A stretch of DNA of 11,945 nt. It comes from Minisyncoccota bacterium. Its GTDB lineage: Bacteria; Patescibacteriota; Minisyncoccia; Phycocordibacterales; DATDWN01. The notes beneath the pieces are model-generated. The model was not told where the DNA came from. It worked only from the letters and a program-made list of their open reading frames with translations, and ran no database searches. This document shows, piece after piece, positions 1-5,218 of the stretch. Position 1 is the first letter of the stretch. The number at the start of each line of letters is the position of its first letter. The position numbers were made by a program, and so were the translations under genes. The stretch covers positions 1-11,945 of the forward strand of contig JANWHC010000020.1 of assembly GCA_025450615.1 (NCBI GenBank), given 5' to 3'.

Positions 1-72
1 CTTGCCGATCCGGAGACAGATCCGAACAGTCCGAACTTCACGAACTACGAGATCGTGAAAAAAAAGAAATAA
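1..72 (+). CDS. 3' end of an upstream gene (partial)
   Basis: The window opens inside a + reading frame that runs from base 1 to a TAA at 70-72. It encodes 23 residues beginning LADPETDPNSPNF and ending in a lysine run (VKKKK). Only this polar, Asp/Pro/Asn-rich tail is visible, so the product cannot be named. A strong hairpin terminator starts 2 bases after the stop, which supports this as a genuine gene end. A basic tail of this kind would suit a cytosolic C-terminus or a membrane protein's cytoplasmic end, but that is a guess. Confidence 0.6.
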   Translation, partial: LADPETDPNSPNFTNYEIVKKKK

Positions 73-73
73 C

Positions 74-112
74 AATGGCCGCGACGATTTCTCGTCGCGG
101 CCATTTCTTTTA
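74..112. terminator. Bidirectional intrinsic terminator
   Basis: A perfect 14-bp stem (74-87 with 92-105) has a 4-base loop. A T-rich tail follows on both strands: TTCTTTT on + and a longer T-rich stretch opposite the lysine codons on -. It would end the upstream + gene and also the - strand membrane-protein gene at 150-365. Confidence 0.9.
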
Positions 113-113
113 T

Positions 114-144
114 ACAGGAGGTTGGCGCCTAGCGCTTTTCCTGT
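114..144 (-). other. Hairpin in the 3' UTR of the small membrane-protein gene
   Basis: Arms 114-119 and 139-144 (ACAGGA/TCCTGT) are complementary. Inside them GCGC at 125-128 pairs with GCGC at 132-135 around a 3-base loop. It starts 6 bases after the stop codon at 150 on the - strand and precedes the main terminator. There is no strong T-tract, so it may protect the 3' end rather than terminate. Confidence 0.4.
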
Positions 145-149
145 CGAAC

Positions 150-365
150 CTAGTGGGGCAAATTCTTTAGCGTCTGCTCGGCCCTTGCCAAGAAAATGCT
201 GCCCAACCTCAAGATAAAGGTCATGAAAGAAAGTGCGGCACTTCCCGCCCAAGCCGCTTTCCAAAAGCGATCTTTCACGTACACTGAGAGAAACACGGTG
301 ACGGCTGATGCGAATCCGAAAACCCCCGCAACCCGCATAGCTGTCAAAACTTCAGATAGCTCCAT
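150..365 (-). CDS. Small two-helix membrane protein, function unknown
   Basis: This 71-residue protein has two hydrophobic segments, roughly residues 11-30 and 38-60, separated by a short charged turn (KDRFWK) that would hold them as a helical hairpin in the membrane. No catalytic motif is visible and I do not recognise the family. The start is well supported: AGAGG lies 6 bases upstream of the ATG, and a near-consensus promoter (TTGACT, 17 bp, TATAAT) sits just above it. The gene stands alone, with its own promoter and the shared terminator at 74-112. It ends in TAG and is more GC-rich than the neighbouring rpsA, as are the other small genes here. A toxin-like or stress membrane peptide is possible but nothing shows it. 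Confidence 0.75.
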   Translation of the reverse strand: MELSEVLTAMRVAGVFGFASAVTVFLSVYVKDRFWKAAWAGSAALSFMTFILRLGSIFLARAEQTLKNLPH

Positions 366-383
366 ATCACACCTCTAATTCCA

Positions 384-412
384 ATTATACACCTAAGTAG
401 GCTATAAGTCAA
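384..412 (-). promoter_or_regulatory. Sigma70-type promoter of the small membrane-protein gene
   Basis: On the - strand, TTGACT (407-412) and TATAAT (384-389) are separated by 17 bases. The predicted transcription start near 377 falls right at the SD (372-376), so the 5' leader would be only about 12 bases long. Confidence 0.8.
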
Positions 413-450
413 GTGGTACAAAAGGAGAAATTAGGTTATATTTACCTGCG

Positions 451-456
451 TATATT
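451..456 (+). promoter_or_regulatory. Candidate -10 box for rpsA
   Basis: TATATT lies in the 155-base gap upstream of rpsA, which also carries the divergent promoter of the membrane-protein gene. It would give a leader of about 72 bases. No convincing -35 is seen 16-18 bases upstream. TTGCC (480-484) and GGCAA (507-511) could pair in the leader, leaving open a role in autoregulation by S1, but this is weak. Confidence 0.3.
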
Positions 457-534
457 AACAACCGTATTACGTCTTAACCTTGCCTCGTCCGGACACTGTA
501 GTTTGGGGCAAACAACGTGGTGCACATATACTAC

Positions 535-1656
535 ATGTCAAAAAAGACAGTTGAATTAGAGAACGAAGTTTTGGGTACTGAAGTAGAAGCAAAAATCGAG
601 ACAGCAATGTCGCGAATGTTTGACGCGAGCGCAACTCCCCCATCAGTTGATGATGTGATTGAGGGAAAAGTAATAGGTATTGAAAAAGGAAGAGTTTATA
701 TAGACATTCCACCTATCGGTACTGGAATTATTTTTGGACGAGAATACATCAATGCTCGAGATATTATAAAGAAGATAAACGTTGGCGACTCTGTCGCTGG
801 TAAAGTTGTTTCTCTTTCAAACAAAGAAGGTTACATCGAGATCTCTCTAAAGGAAGCTCGACAAGCACTTATCTGGTCAGAAGCAGAAGACGCTATCCGA
901 GACAAGAAAATATTTGAAATCCCTGTTCTCGAAGCAAACAAAGGAGGACTTATTTTAGCTTGGCAAGGTATCACAGGATTTTTACCTGCAAGTCAGCTTA
1001 AAACAGAACACTATCCTCGTGTTGCAGACGGAGACAAGGATCGAATTCTAGAAGAGTTGAAGAAACTTGTTGGTCAAAAAATCTCTGTTGCGATAATCGG
1101 GGCATCTCCAAAAGAAGGTAAACTTATCTTCTCCGAGAAAAATCCTGAACAGAAAAACAAAGATTACATTATCGGTAAATACGAACTTGGTGACGAAGTA
1201 ACAGGAGAAATCACAGGAATGGTGGACTTTGGAGTCTTCGTGAAACTTGAGGAAGGACTAGAAGGACTAGTGCATATTTCAGAAATTGACTGGGCACTTG
1301 TTGAAAATCCAAAACTTCTTTTCCATATCGGTGAAAAAGTCCGCGTCAAAGTTATTGAAATAAAAGAAGGAAAAATTTCACTGTCTATTAAGGCGTTGAA
1401 AGAAAATCCTTGGAAAGAAGCTGAGAAAAAATATAAAAAAGATGATGAAGTTTCTGGTGTTGTTATTAAATTCAACAAGCATGGCGCTCTTGCTTCTATC
1501 GAAGAAGGAATTGCCGGACTAGTTCACATATCTGAGTTTGGTAGTGAAGAGAAACTACACGACAAACTAGAACTTGGAAAGACATATAAGTTTAAGATTA
1601 CTATGTTCGACGCCAAAGAACAAAAAATGACCTTATCATTTGTCGATAGTAAGTAA
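535..1656 (+). CDS. rpsA: 30S ribosomal protein S1, four-domain form
   Basis: S1 binds mRNA on the 30S subunit and helps unfold and dock leadered messages. The 373-residue product has four OB-fold S1 repeats, at about residues 38-108, 124-203, 216-290 and 301-371. The third is the most canonical (GEITGMVDFGVFVKLEEGLEGLVHIS, shown here only to name its VDFGVFV and GLVHIS signatures). E. coli S1 has six domains and 557 residues; short forms are usual in many phyla including CPR. I chose ATG 535 because the sequence then begins MSKKTVELE. An in-frame GTG at 517 would add six residues and is less likely. No good SD precedes either start, as is also known for E. coli rpsA. Codons are AT-rich and the stop is TAA. 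The gene is monocistronic; the first strong + terminator is at 1821-1846. Confidence 0.93.
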   Translation: MSKKTVELENEVLGTEVEAKIETAMSRMFDASATPPSVDDVIEGKVIGIEKGRVYIDIPPIGTGIIFGREYINARDIIKKINVGDSVAGKVVSLSNKEGYIEISLKEARQALIWSEAEDAIRDKKIFEIPVLEANKGGLILAWQGITGFLPASQLKTEHYPRVADGDKDRILEELKKLVGQKISVAIIGASPKEGKLIFSEKNPEQKNKDYIIGKYELGDEVTGEITGMVDFGVFVKLEEGLEGLVHISEIDWALVENPKLLFHIGEKVRVKVIEIKEGKISLSIKALKENPWKEAEKKYKKDDEVSGVVIKFNKHGALASIEEGIAGLVHISEFGSEEKLHDKLELGKTYKFKITMFDAKEQKMTLSFVDSK

Positions 1657-1667
1657 CAGCTCAGGTC

Positions 1668-1768
1668 TTTTTGCTCACTCTCTGCGTTGGAATTTCAAAA
1701 ATTCTCGTCACCTTACGACATGTAAGGCTCCTCGCATTTTCTCATTCCGTCTTGATATTGAGCAAAAA
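1668..1768. other. Structured intergenic element, copy A
   Basis: TTTTTGCTCA (1668-1677) is perfectly complementary to TGAGCAAAAA (1759-1768). Within this frame GGAAT (1689-1693) can pair with ATTCC (1744-1748). In the centre is a perfect hairpin, CCTTAC-GACAT-GTAAGG (1711-1727). A separate small hairpin, GAATTT-CAA-AAATTC (1690-1704), competes with the GGAAT pairing. Read on the - strand, the core contains in order ATGAGAA, GAGG, CCT, ATGT, AGGTGAC and GA-GAA. The same blocks occur in the same order at 9725-9764. No coding frame fits here. It could be a 3' UTR structure of rpsA on + or a separate small RNA on -. Confidence 0.45.
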
Positions 1769-1820
1769 TCCTCCAAGCGAGATAGTGTAATAGTGAAAAT
1801 ATAAATTATAAAAAGAAAAT

Positions 1821-1846
1821 GGGCGGTCCGTGTGGACCGCCCTTTT
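1821..1846. terminator. Bidirectional intrinsic terminator (rpsA and the 78-aa gene)
   Basis: A 9-bp GC-rich stem, GGGCGGTCC (1821-1829) with GGACCGCCC (1834-1842), has a 4-base loop. TTTT follows on +, and on - comes ATTTTCTTTTT. It lies 16 bases beyond the stop of the - gene at 1859 and is the first clear terminator after rpsA. Confidence 0.88.
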
Positions 1847-1858
1847 CGTCTCCTCGTC

Positions 1859-2095
1859 TCAGTCCCGACTCTCGTCACCGTCGCCCTGCGCGAGGGTTGG
1901 GAGTGGAGCAACTCGGCGAGGCCCGCGCCATCCACCGGGTTCCATAGCGAGCGCGGTGTAGGAATGTGCCTCCTGACGCACTGAGTTGTAGTTTAACTCT
2001 GCGTCAAAGTCAGTCAGTGGACGAGTGTGGATGAAGCGCGACTCCGGCTGCTTTCCCCACACCTCTTGCCTGGTTCTCCTCAGCCTGTCATGCAT
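1859..2095 (-). CDS. Small hypothetical protein (78 aa)
   Basis: I do not recognise this protein. It is 78 residues long, hydrophilic and Arg-rich, with no hydrophobic segment and no Cys. The middle has a patch DFDAELNYNSVRQEAHSY and the C-terminal part is Gly/Pro/Arg-rich before an acidic end (GDGDESRD). Its expression signals are unusually good: a promoter with perfect TTGACA and TATAAT boxes, GGAGGT placed 8 bases before the ATG, and a GC-rich terminator 16 bases after the TGA stop. These argue strongly that it is a real gene despite its length and lack of a known family. Its base composition is clearly richer in GC than that of rpsA or pth. A frame overlapping its 3' end (1708-1935) lacks such signals. 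Confidence 0.72.
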   Translation of the reverse strand: MHDRLRRTRQEVWGKQPESRFIHTRPLTDFDAELNYNSVRQEAHSYTALAMEPGGWRGPRRVAPLPTLAQGDGDESRD

Positions 2096-2116
2096 AACTT
2101 CAGACCTCCGGGGTAA

Positions 2117-2144
2117 ATTATACTACTCCTATAAAACTTGTCAA
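2117..2144 (-). promoter_or_regulatory. Consensus sigma70 promoter of the 78-aa gene
   Basis: TTGACA (2139-2144) and TATAAT (2117-2122), both perfect matches, are separated by 16 bases. The predicted start is near 2110, just upstream of the SD at 2104-2109. Confidence 0.88.
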
Positions 2145-2157
2145 ATATGGCCAATAT

Positions 2158-2198
2158 TAAAGGGCGGGCGCCGTGGAAACCACGACATCCGCCCTTTT
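2158..2198 (-). terminator. Intrinsic terminator of the 94-aa gene
   Basis: The outer stem AAAGGGCGG/CCGCCCTTT encloses a 4-base internal loop on each side and an inner stem CGTGG-AAA-CCACG. On the - strand it is followed by a T-rich tail, and it lies about 21 bases after the TAG at 2219. The + side also has TTTT, so it may act both ways. Confidence 0.82.
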
Positions 2199-2218
2199 GT
2201 ACTTCACTCGAAAACCTA

Positions 2219-2503
2219 CTAGATCTTCCTTTTCAACCGCGCCGGCAAATCCGCACACCTCTTCTCAAAGTCTGTGAGATAGGCAATGTAGAGCTTGTCA
2301 GCGAAGAACGGTGCATTCAGTGCTTCGTTGCGCTGAGCAACGTTCATGTTAGGCCAAGCAATGGCCATGATCTGGTCGCGCGAGAGAGGTGCCCAGACTT
2401 TCTTGGCATCCTCGTTCCTCTTAATTTCATCCAGAACTTTCTCTACAAAATCCTCAGCCTCTTCACTTGAGGTTTGTCCTTGAGTGCAGCTGACTAAACA
2501 CAT
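2219..2503 (-). CDS. Small hypothetical soluble protein (94 aa)
   Basis: This protein is not recognised. The 94 residues look helical and charged: an acidic stretch at about 13-33 (SSEEAEDFVEKVLDEIKRNE), then WAPLSRDQIMAIAWPNMNVAQ with two Trp, and a basic C-terminus (LKRKI). Cysteines sit at residues 2, 6 and 83. The N-terminal MCLVSC is too short before Cys for a lipoprotein signal peptide. GGAGG lies 4 bases before the ATG (2508-2512), a slightly short spacing also seen at the 177-aa gene. It starts 65 bases after the pth stop on the same strand but has its own predicted promoter and terminator. The stop is TAG. Confidence 0.72.
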   Translation of the reverse strand: MCLVSCTQGQTSSEEAEDFVEKVLDEIKRNEDAKKVWAPLSRDQIMAIAWPNMNVAQRNEALNAPFFADKLYIAYLTDFEKRCADLPARLKRKI

Positions 2504-2537
2504 ATATCCTCCAAATGTTATCGAGCATCCAAGAGCA

Positions 2538-2566
2538 ACTTTACATCATATTGAACCTCTCGTCAA
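2538..2566 (-). promoter_or_regulatory. Predicted promoter of the 94-aa gene
   Basis: TTGACG (2561-2566), a 17-base spacer and TAAAGT (2538-2543, 4 of 6 matches) lie on the - strand. The -35 begins one base after the pth TAA stop (2568-2570), an arrangement repeated after rpsP and the helicase gene. Confidence 0.55.
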
Positions 2567-2567
2567 A

Positions 2568-3155
2568 TTAGTTGAAATTCGTCATTGCTTTCTCTAATCC
2601 GCCTGAAATAAAAAATTCAAGTGCCTCATTTATTTTCTTTGAAAGTTTTTTTAGTTCAAGTATTTCGTCTGGTTTAAATTTTCCCAGAATGACTTTGGTA
2701 ACCGCGTCATCGCCTTGTGGCTTTCGGATTTTACCTGTTGCTGTTGTTGGAGAAATACCCACTCGAATTCGCGCAAACTTTTCTGTTTTTATATTTTTTA
2801 TTATCGATTCAACTCCTTTGTGCCCACCAGAAGATTTGTTGAAAGAAATTTTTGCTTTAGGGAAAGGTAAATCCAAGTCATCGTAAATGACCATAAGTTT
2901 TTCCGCAGCTTTTATACTACTCACAAGTGGCCTAACTGACTTCCCGGAATTATTCATCATGGTATTTGGTAATACCAAAGTTACTGCGCCCTTCCCTATT
3001 TTTACTTTAGCAACCTCCGCATTAAGCTTAGAGTCTGTTTTCCATTCTGCACCTAAAGATTTTCCAAGTAGAGAAATCAAAAGTCTGCCAGTGTTATGTC
3101 TAGTCTCTTGATATTCCTCCCCGTAGTTTCCCAATCCGACAAATATATAAGCCAT
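2568..3155 (-). CDS. pth: Peptidyl-tRNA hydrolase
   Basis: Pth cleaves peptidyl-tRNA that has dropped off ribosomes, recycling tRNA in the cytosol. The 195-residue length is normal. Visible family residues are N10 and H20 (GLGN, TRHNTG; H20 is the catalytic base), M67-N68 in MMNNSG, and D93 in YDDLDLPFPK. The SGGHKGVESI segment has H112 but carries Lys (K113) where E. coli has Asn114, a substrate-contact residue; the change may be lineage-typical. The ATG lies 24 bases after the tsaC stop. No SD is present. An extended -10 (TGATATAAT) overlapping the tsaC stop would give a leader of about 17 bases, and co-transcription with tsaC is also likely. AT-rich codons, TAA stop. Confidence 0.95.
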   Translation of the reverse strand: MAYIFVGLGNYGEEYQETRHNTGRLLISLLGKSLGAEWKTDSKLNAEVAKVKIGKGAVTLVLPNTMMNNSGKSVRPLVSSIKAAEKLMVIYDDLDLPFPKAKISFNKSSGGHKGVESIIKNIKTEKFARIRVGISPTTATGKIRKPQGDDAVTKVILGKFKPDEILELKKLSKKINEALEFFISGGLEKAMTNFN

Positions 3156-3178
3156 GCTTGTTTTATTTAGTTGTTTGG

Positions 3179-3187
3179 ATTATATCA
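3179..3187 (-). promoter_or_regulatory. Extended -10 promoter for pth inside the tsaC stop
   Basis: TG-A-TATAAT on the - strand (TG at 3186-3187, hexamer 3179-3184) is a perfect extended -10. It contains the tsaC TAA stop. The predicted start near 3172 is 17 bases before the pth ATG. The -35 is poor, which is usual for extended -10 promoters. Confidence 0.6.
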
Positions 3188-3752
3188 GAAAGTCAGGAAC
3201 CTGCCATGCGCCCTGTCGTAATATTATAACTTTACCATTTTCAAATTTGATCAAAGTAGATGGAAGGCTGGTCATTTCCCCGTCACCTACATAAAAATCA
3301 AGGTCTGGAAAATAACTTTTTGCCTCATGAATATTTTTAGCTGGTGGTTGTCCTTCGGTATTGGCACTTGGTGCAACCAATGGACCTGTTTTTAAAATAA
3401 GTTCTCTCAAAGCAACATTTGGTGGCAGACGCATTGCAATAGTTTTCGTGCCCCGAGTTAAATAATCAAATTTTGGATTAAGTACAGGAATTACGACAGT
3501 AACTTTCTCCGGCCAAATTTTTCTTAAAAAGTTCTCCGTTCGTTTTGAAAATCTAGAATTAAAAATATAAATATCTTCTATTTGAGAAATAAGTACAATA
3601 AGTGGCTTACTTGTATTACGATTTCGCAAGCTAAAAATCCTCTCCACAGTTTCTGGATTTAAGGCACTACCAACAATCCCGTACATAGTATCTGTCGGAA
3701 TTATTCCTACCCCACCGTTTTTAATTTTTTCTACAACTTCTTGGTTAAACAT
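3180..3752 (-). CDS. tsaC: L-threonylcarbamoyladenylate synthase (Sua5/YrdC/YwlC family)
   Basis: TsaC makes threonylcarbamoyl-AMP from Thr, bicarbonate and ATP, the first step of t6A37 modification of ANN-decoding tRNAs. The product is one YrdC domain of 190 residues, without the Sua5 C-terminal domain. The family signatures are PTDTMYG near the N-terminus, LRNRNTSKPLIVLI (the KxR-x6-PL nucleotide-binding element with Arg in place of Lys), MRLPPN and APSANTEGQPP (SAN motif). Two in-frame ATGs exist, at 3761 and 3752. I chose 3752 because TACAAT of an extended -10 box includes the first two bases of the upstream ATG, which would put that codon outside the transcript; the predicted start falls at or one base before 3752. 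There is no SD. It lies beyond a terminator on its upstream side, so it needs its own promoter. TAA stop. Confidence 0.92.
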   Translation of the reverse strand: MFNQEVVEKIKNGGVGIIPTDTMYGIVGSALNPETVERIFSLRNRNTSKPLIVLISQIEDIYIFNSRFSKRTENFLRKIWPEKVTVVIPVLNPKFDYLTRGTKTIAMRLPPNVALRELILKTGPLVAPSANTEGQPPAKNIHEAKSYFPDLDFYVGDGEMTSLPSTLIKFENGKVIILRQGAWQVPDFLI

Positions 3753-3759
3753 AAATTGC

Positions 3760-3768
3760 ATTGTAACA
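3760..3768 (-). promoter_or_regulatory. Extended -10 promoter of tsaC (leaderless)
   Basis: TG-T-TACAAT on the - strand (hexamer 3760-3765, TG at 3767-3768). Seven bases separate it from the ATG at 3752, so the transcript should start at or one base before the start codon. The same decamer TGTTACAATG occurs upstream of the helicase and khpA genes. Confidence 0.62.
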
Positions 3769-3782
3769 AAATCTAATAAAAA

Positions 3783-3823
3783 GGAAGAGGACTCGCAATC
3801 GTGGGTGACGACAGCGAGTCCTC
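3783..3823 (-). terminator. Intrinsic terminator of the 177-aa gene
   Basis: A 10-bp stem, GAGGACTCGC (3787-3796) with GCGAGTCCTC (3814-3823), contains an inner TCGT/ACGA stem. On the - strand it is followed by TTCCTTTTT. It lies 9 bases after the TAG at 3833-3835. Confidence 0.88.
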
Positions 3824-3832
3824 GGGCTTTGT

Positions 3833-4366
3833 CTACGGAAGCTTGATGAGCGGGGGCGGTTCGGGTGGAAGAGGGTTGATCAACATGTGATTTTCTCTCA
3901 GCTCTCGATTGAGTCTTCGGTGAAGAGAAGCATGCCTACCGAAGTGAGCAGACATCTTCTTCATCATTCTTGCTCTAGCCTCTTCCTTTGCTGAACGTGC
4001 GGCTTGATTGTAGAATCCTTCCCCGAGAGTTTTGTACCATTGCAGGTTGTGCCTGTACTTCTGCTGATCTCCCAAAAATCCTGTGAGAAAGAGTGTTTGG
4101 GAGCCAGCAGCTTCCATGACTTCTGGGTCACCAAACCCTGACTGATCAAGAACAAATAGCTGGAAAATCTGATGGAGATCCATTGGAGTAGCCGGCCATG
4201 TATCAGCCGAGGCAATCGAAGTTGTAGCGAAGTGAGCGAGAAGACTCGCGCCATACAACAACTCGTCTCCTGCAATCTTTTTTTCTTCGTCGATATCATT
4301 CAGCCATCCGAAAAAAAACTGCAGTGCTGTACGATGTGTGACAGCTAGCAAATCCATTGATTCCAT
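3833..4366 (-). CDS. Hypothetical helical protein (177 aa)
   Basis: This protein is soluble and predicted mostly helical, with no signal peptide. Residues 1-60 carry aromatic and Leu-rich helices (LQFFFGWLNDIDEEKK, ELLYGASLLAHF). The centre (about 85-120) has the pattern LFLTGFLGD followed about 14 residues later by WYKTLGEGFYNQAA, which recalls uncharacterised bacterial proteins with a GFF...YY..MG..AY pattern; I offer this only as a lead. Then comes a basic His/Arg-rich helix (RMMKKMSAHFGRHASLHRRL) and a proline-rich tail (PLPPEPPP). GGAGG sits 4 bases before ATG 4364-4366. It has its own terminator, and its promoter region is shared divergently with the 67-aa gene. Stop TAG; codons are more GC-rich than in tsaC. 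Confidence 0.75.
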   Translation of the reverse strand: MESMDLLAVTHRTALQFFFGWLNDIDEEKKIAGDELLYGASLLAHFATTSIASADTWPATPMDLHQIFQLFVLDQSGFGDPEVMEAAGSQTLFLTGFLGDQQKYRHNLQWYKTLGEGFYNQAARSAKEEARARMMKKMSAHFGRHASLHRRLNRELRENHMLINPLPPEPPPLIKLP

Positions 4367-4387
4367 ACAACCTCCGTAATTCTATTT

Positions 4388-4425
4388 TTATCCTATACCT
4401 TTCACACAAATTATCAATACTTTTG
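4388..4425 (-). promoter_or_regulatory. Predicted promoter of the 177-aa gene
   Basis: On the - strand TTGATA is followed after 16 bases by TAGGAT (4 of 6). The 125-base gap to the divergent 67-aa gene holds both promoters. The boxes are moderate, so the exact choice is uncertain. Confidence 0.4.
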
Positions 4426-4442
4426 TTAAATTTTATTAGGAC

Positions 4443-4471
4443 TTGATTAAATTCTAAAAGTCTGTTATTAT
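4443..4471 (+). promoter_or_regulatory. Promoter of the 67-aa gene
   Basis: TTGATT (4443-4448), a 17-base spacer and TATTAT (4466-4471). The predicted start near 4478 is inside the SD AAGGAGG (4476-4482), giving a very short leader as at the 150-365 gene. Confidence 0.65.
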
Positions 4472-4491
4472 ATTCAAGGAGGCTCTTTACT

Positions 4492-4695
4492 GTGCAAATG
4501 CCAATCGTCAGAATTTCTGAGCAAGCGAAGAACGACCTGATCAGGTTAGGCAAGGTCGCTGTATCAATCGGAAAAACCGAGATCGGAGGAAACAAGTCCA
4601 TTCTGTGGACTTGTGGCGACCGTCATGGAGTTGCTGTCATCCATGAAGTTGGCGACGGGAACGCTATTCTCATCGTCAAAACCAGAGAAAACTGA
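4492..4695 (+). CDS. Small hypothetical protein (67 aa)
   Basis: This protein is not recognised. The 67 residues are soluble and likely alpha then beta: a helix near SEQAKNDLIRLGKVAV, then short strands (KSILWTC, HGVAVIHEVG, AILIVKT). The start is ambiguous: GTG at 4492 has AAGGAGG with the usual 9-base spacing, while ATG at 4498 would give 15, so I prefer the GTG (annotated as Met). A single Cys is present and no metal motif is complete. The gene has its own promoter and terminator and is divergent from the 177-aa gene, with which it might share regulation. Stop TGA. A GC-richer codon pattern groups it with the other small genes. Confidence 0.7.
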   Translation: MQMPIVRISEQAKNDLIRLGKVAVSIGKTEIGGNKSILWTCGDRHGVAVIHEVGDGNAILIVKTREN

Positions 4696-4717
4696 ACGAC
4701 GTAATTTAGTGGCCATG

Positions 4718-4746
4718 AAGGCCCGCCCTAACCGGTGGGCCTTTTT
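4718..4746 (+). terminator. Intrinsic terminator of the 67-aa gene
   Basis: The stem AAGGCCCGCC (4718-4727) with GGTGGGCCTT (4734-4743, one G-U pair) has a 6-base loop, followed by TTTTT. It sits 22 bases after the stop. Confidence 0.9.
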
Positions 4747-4767
4747 CTATTTAAATTATTAAAAAAA

Positions 4768-4809
4768 GAAAACCCCGTCCCCACGCGTGATGCGTAGGGA
4801 CGGGTTTTG
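4768..4809 (-). terminator. Intrinsic terminator of the receiver-like gene pair
   Basis: AAAACC(C)CGTCCC pairs with GGGACGGGTTTT with one bulge, and an inner ACGC/GCGT stem lies inside. On the - strand a long T tract follows (opposite AAAAAAAG at 4761-4768). It ends 10 bases from the TAA at 4820. It is placed back to back with the preceding + terminator, keeping the convergent genes apart. Confidence 0.88.
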
Positions 4810-4819
4810 TCTAGAACAG

Positions 4820-5218
4820 TTAGGCTGGAACCAGTGTCGACAGATGGAACTCGTGAAGAACAGCTAGGAGATTGTAGAGGGAAACCCCTCCGTCGATCTT
4901 CTCGCGAACGAAAATGCCTTGTTGGCCCCACGTAGGAACCAATCTGTGTCGAAATGGGTAGTAGATCACCTTGAGTCTCGAATTCTTTTGCTGAAACCGA
5001 ACAGCAAGTGATCTCAATCCCTCCGGCACAGCAGGAATATGTCCGCAGAACACGACGAGTTGATCTTTACCTTGAACAACGAGCTCCTCAACGTCCACTT
5101 CTGAGTAGACGATAAGGAAATCCCTTCCAATCTCGTAGTCCTTGGCGAGAAGAGCTAAGGTAAGCTTATCTCCCATCTCCTGATCAAACGCAAGAACGAG
5201 AATCTTGATTGTGGTCAT
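4820..5218 (-). CDS. Receiver-like alpha/beta protein, second of a coupled pair
   Basis: The 132 residues alternate hydrophobic strands and helices in the order of a CheY-like receiver or similar flavodoxin-type fold: KILVLAF (strand 1), a helix to about 27, DFLIVYS, a helix, QLVVFCGHIP, a helix, LKVIYYPF, then a C-terminal helix LYNLLAVLHEF. An Asp (D12) lies after strand 1, but the phospho-acceptor Asp expected at the end of strand 3 is Cys/Gly (FCGHIP). It would therefore be a degenerate receiver, if it is one. The ATG overlaps the upstream gene's stop as ATGA, with GGAGG 5 bases before it, so the two are translationally coupled. It resembles its neighbour in layout and may be a paralogue. 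Stop TAA, terminator directly after. The family assignment is my inference from pattern, not a recognised match. Confidence 0.75.
   Translation of the reverse strand: MTTIKILVLAFDQEMGDKLTLALLAKDYEIGRDFLIVYSEVDVEELVVQGKDQLVVFCGHIPAVPEGLRSLAVRFQQKNSRLKVIYYPFRHRLVPTWGQQGIFVREKIDGGVSLYNLLAVLHEFHLSTLVPA

Noticed and set aside
527..532. TATACT just before the rpsA ATG as a leaderless-type -10
   Set aside because: Only two bases separate it from the ATG, so +1 would fall after the start codon; no TGn precedes it.
1708..1935. Open - frame of 75 codons overlapping the end of the 78-aa gene
   Set aside because: It crosses the 1821-1842 terminator and the structured element A, has no promoter or SD, and overlaps a better-supported gene.
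2138..2470. Open + frame of 110 codons
   Set aside because: It runs through the terminator at 2158-2198 and is antisense to the 94-aa gene, which has an SD and promoter; this one has neither.
3964..4299. Open - frame of 111 codons inside the 177-aa gene
   Set aside because: It lies in a different frame with no SD; the 177-aa frame has the start signals and ends just before the terminator.
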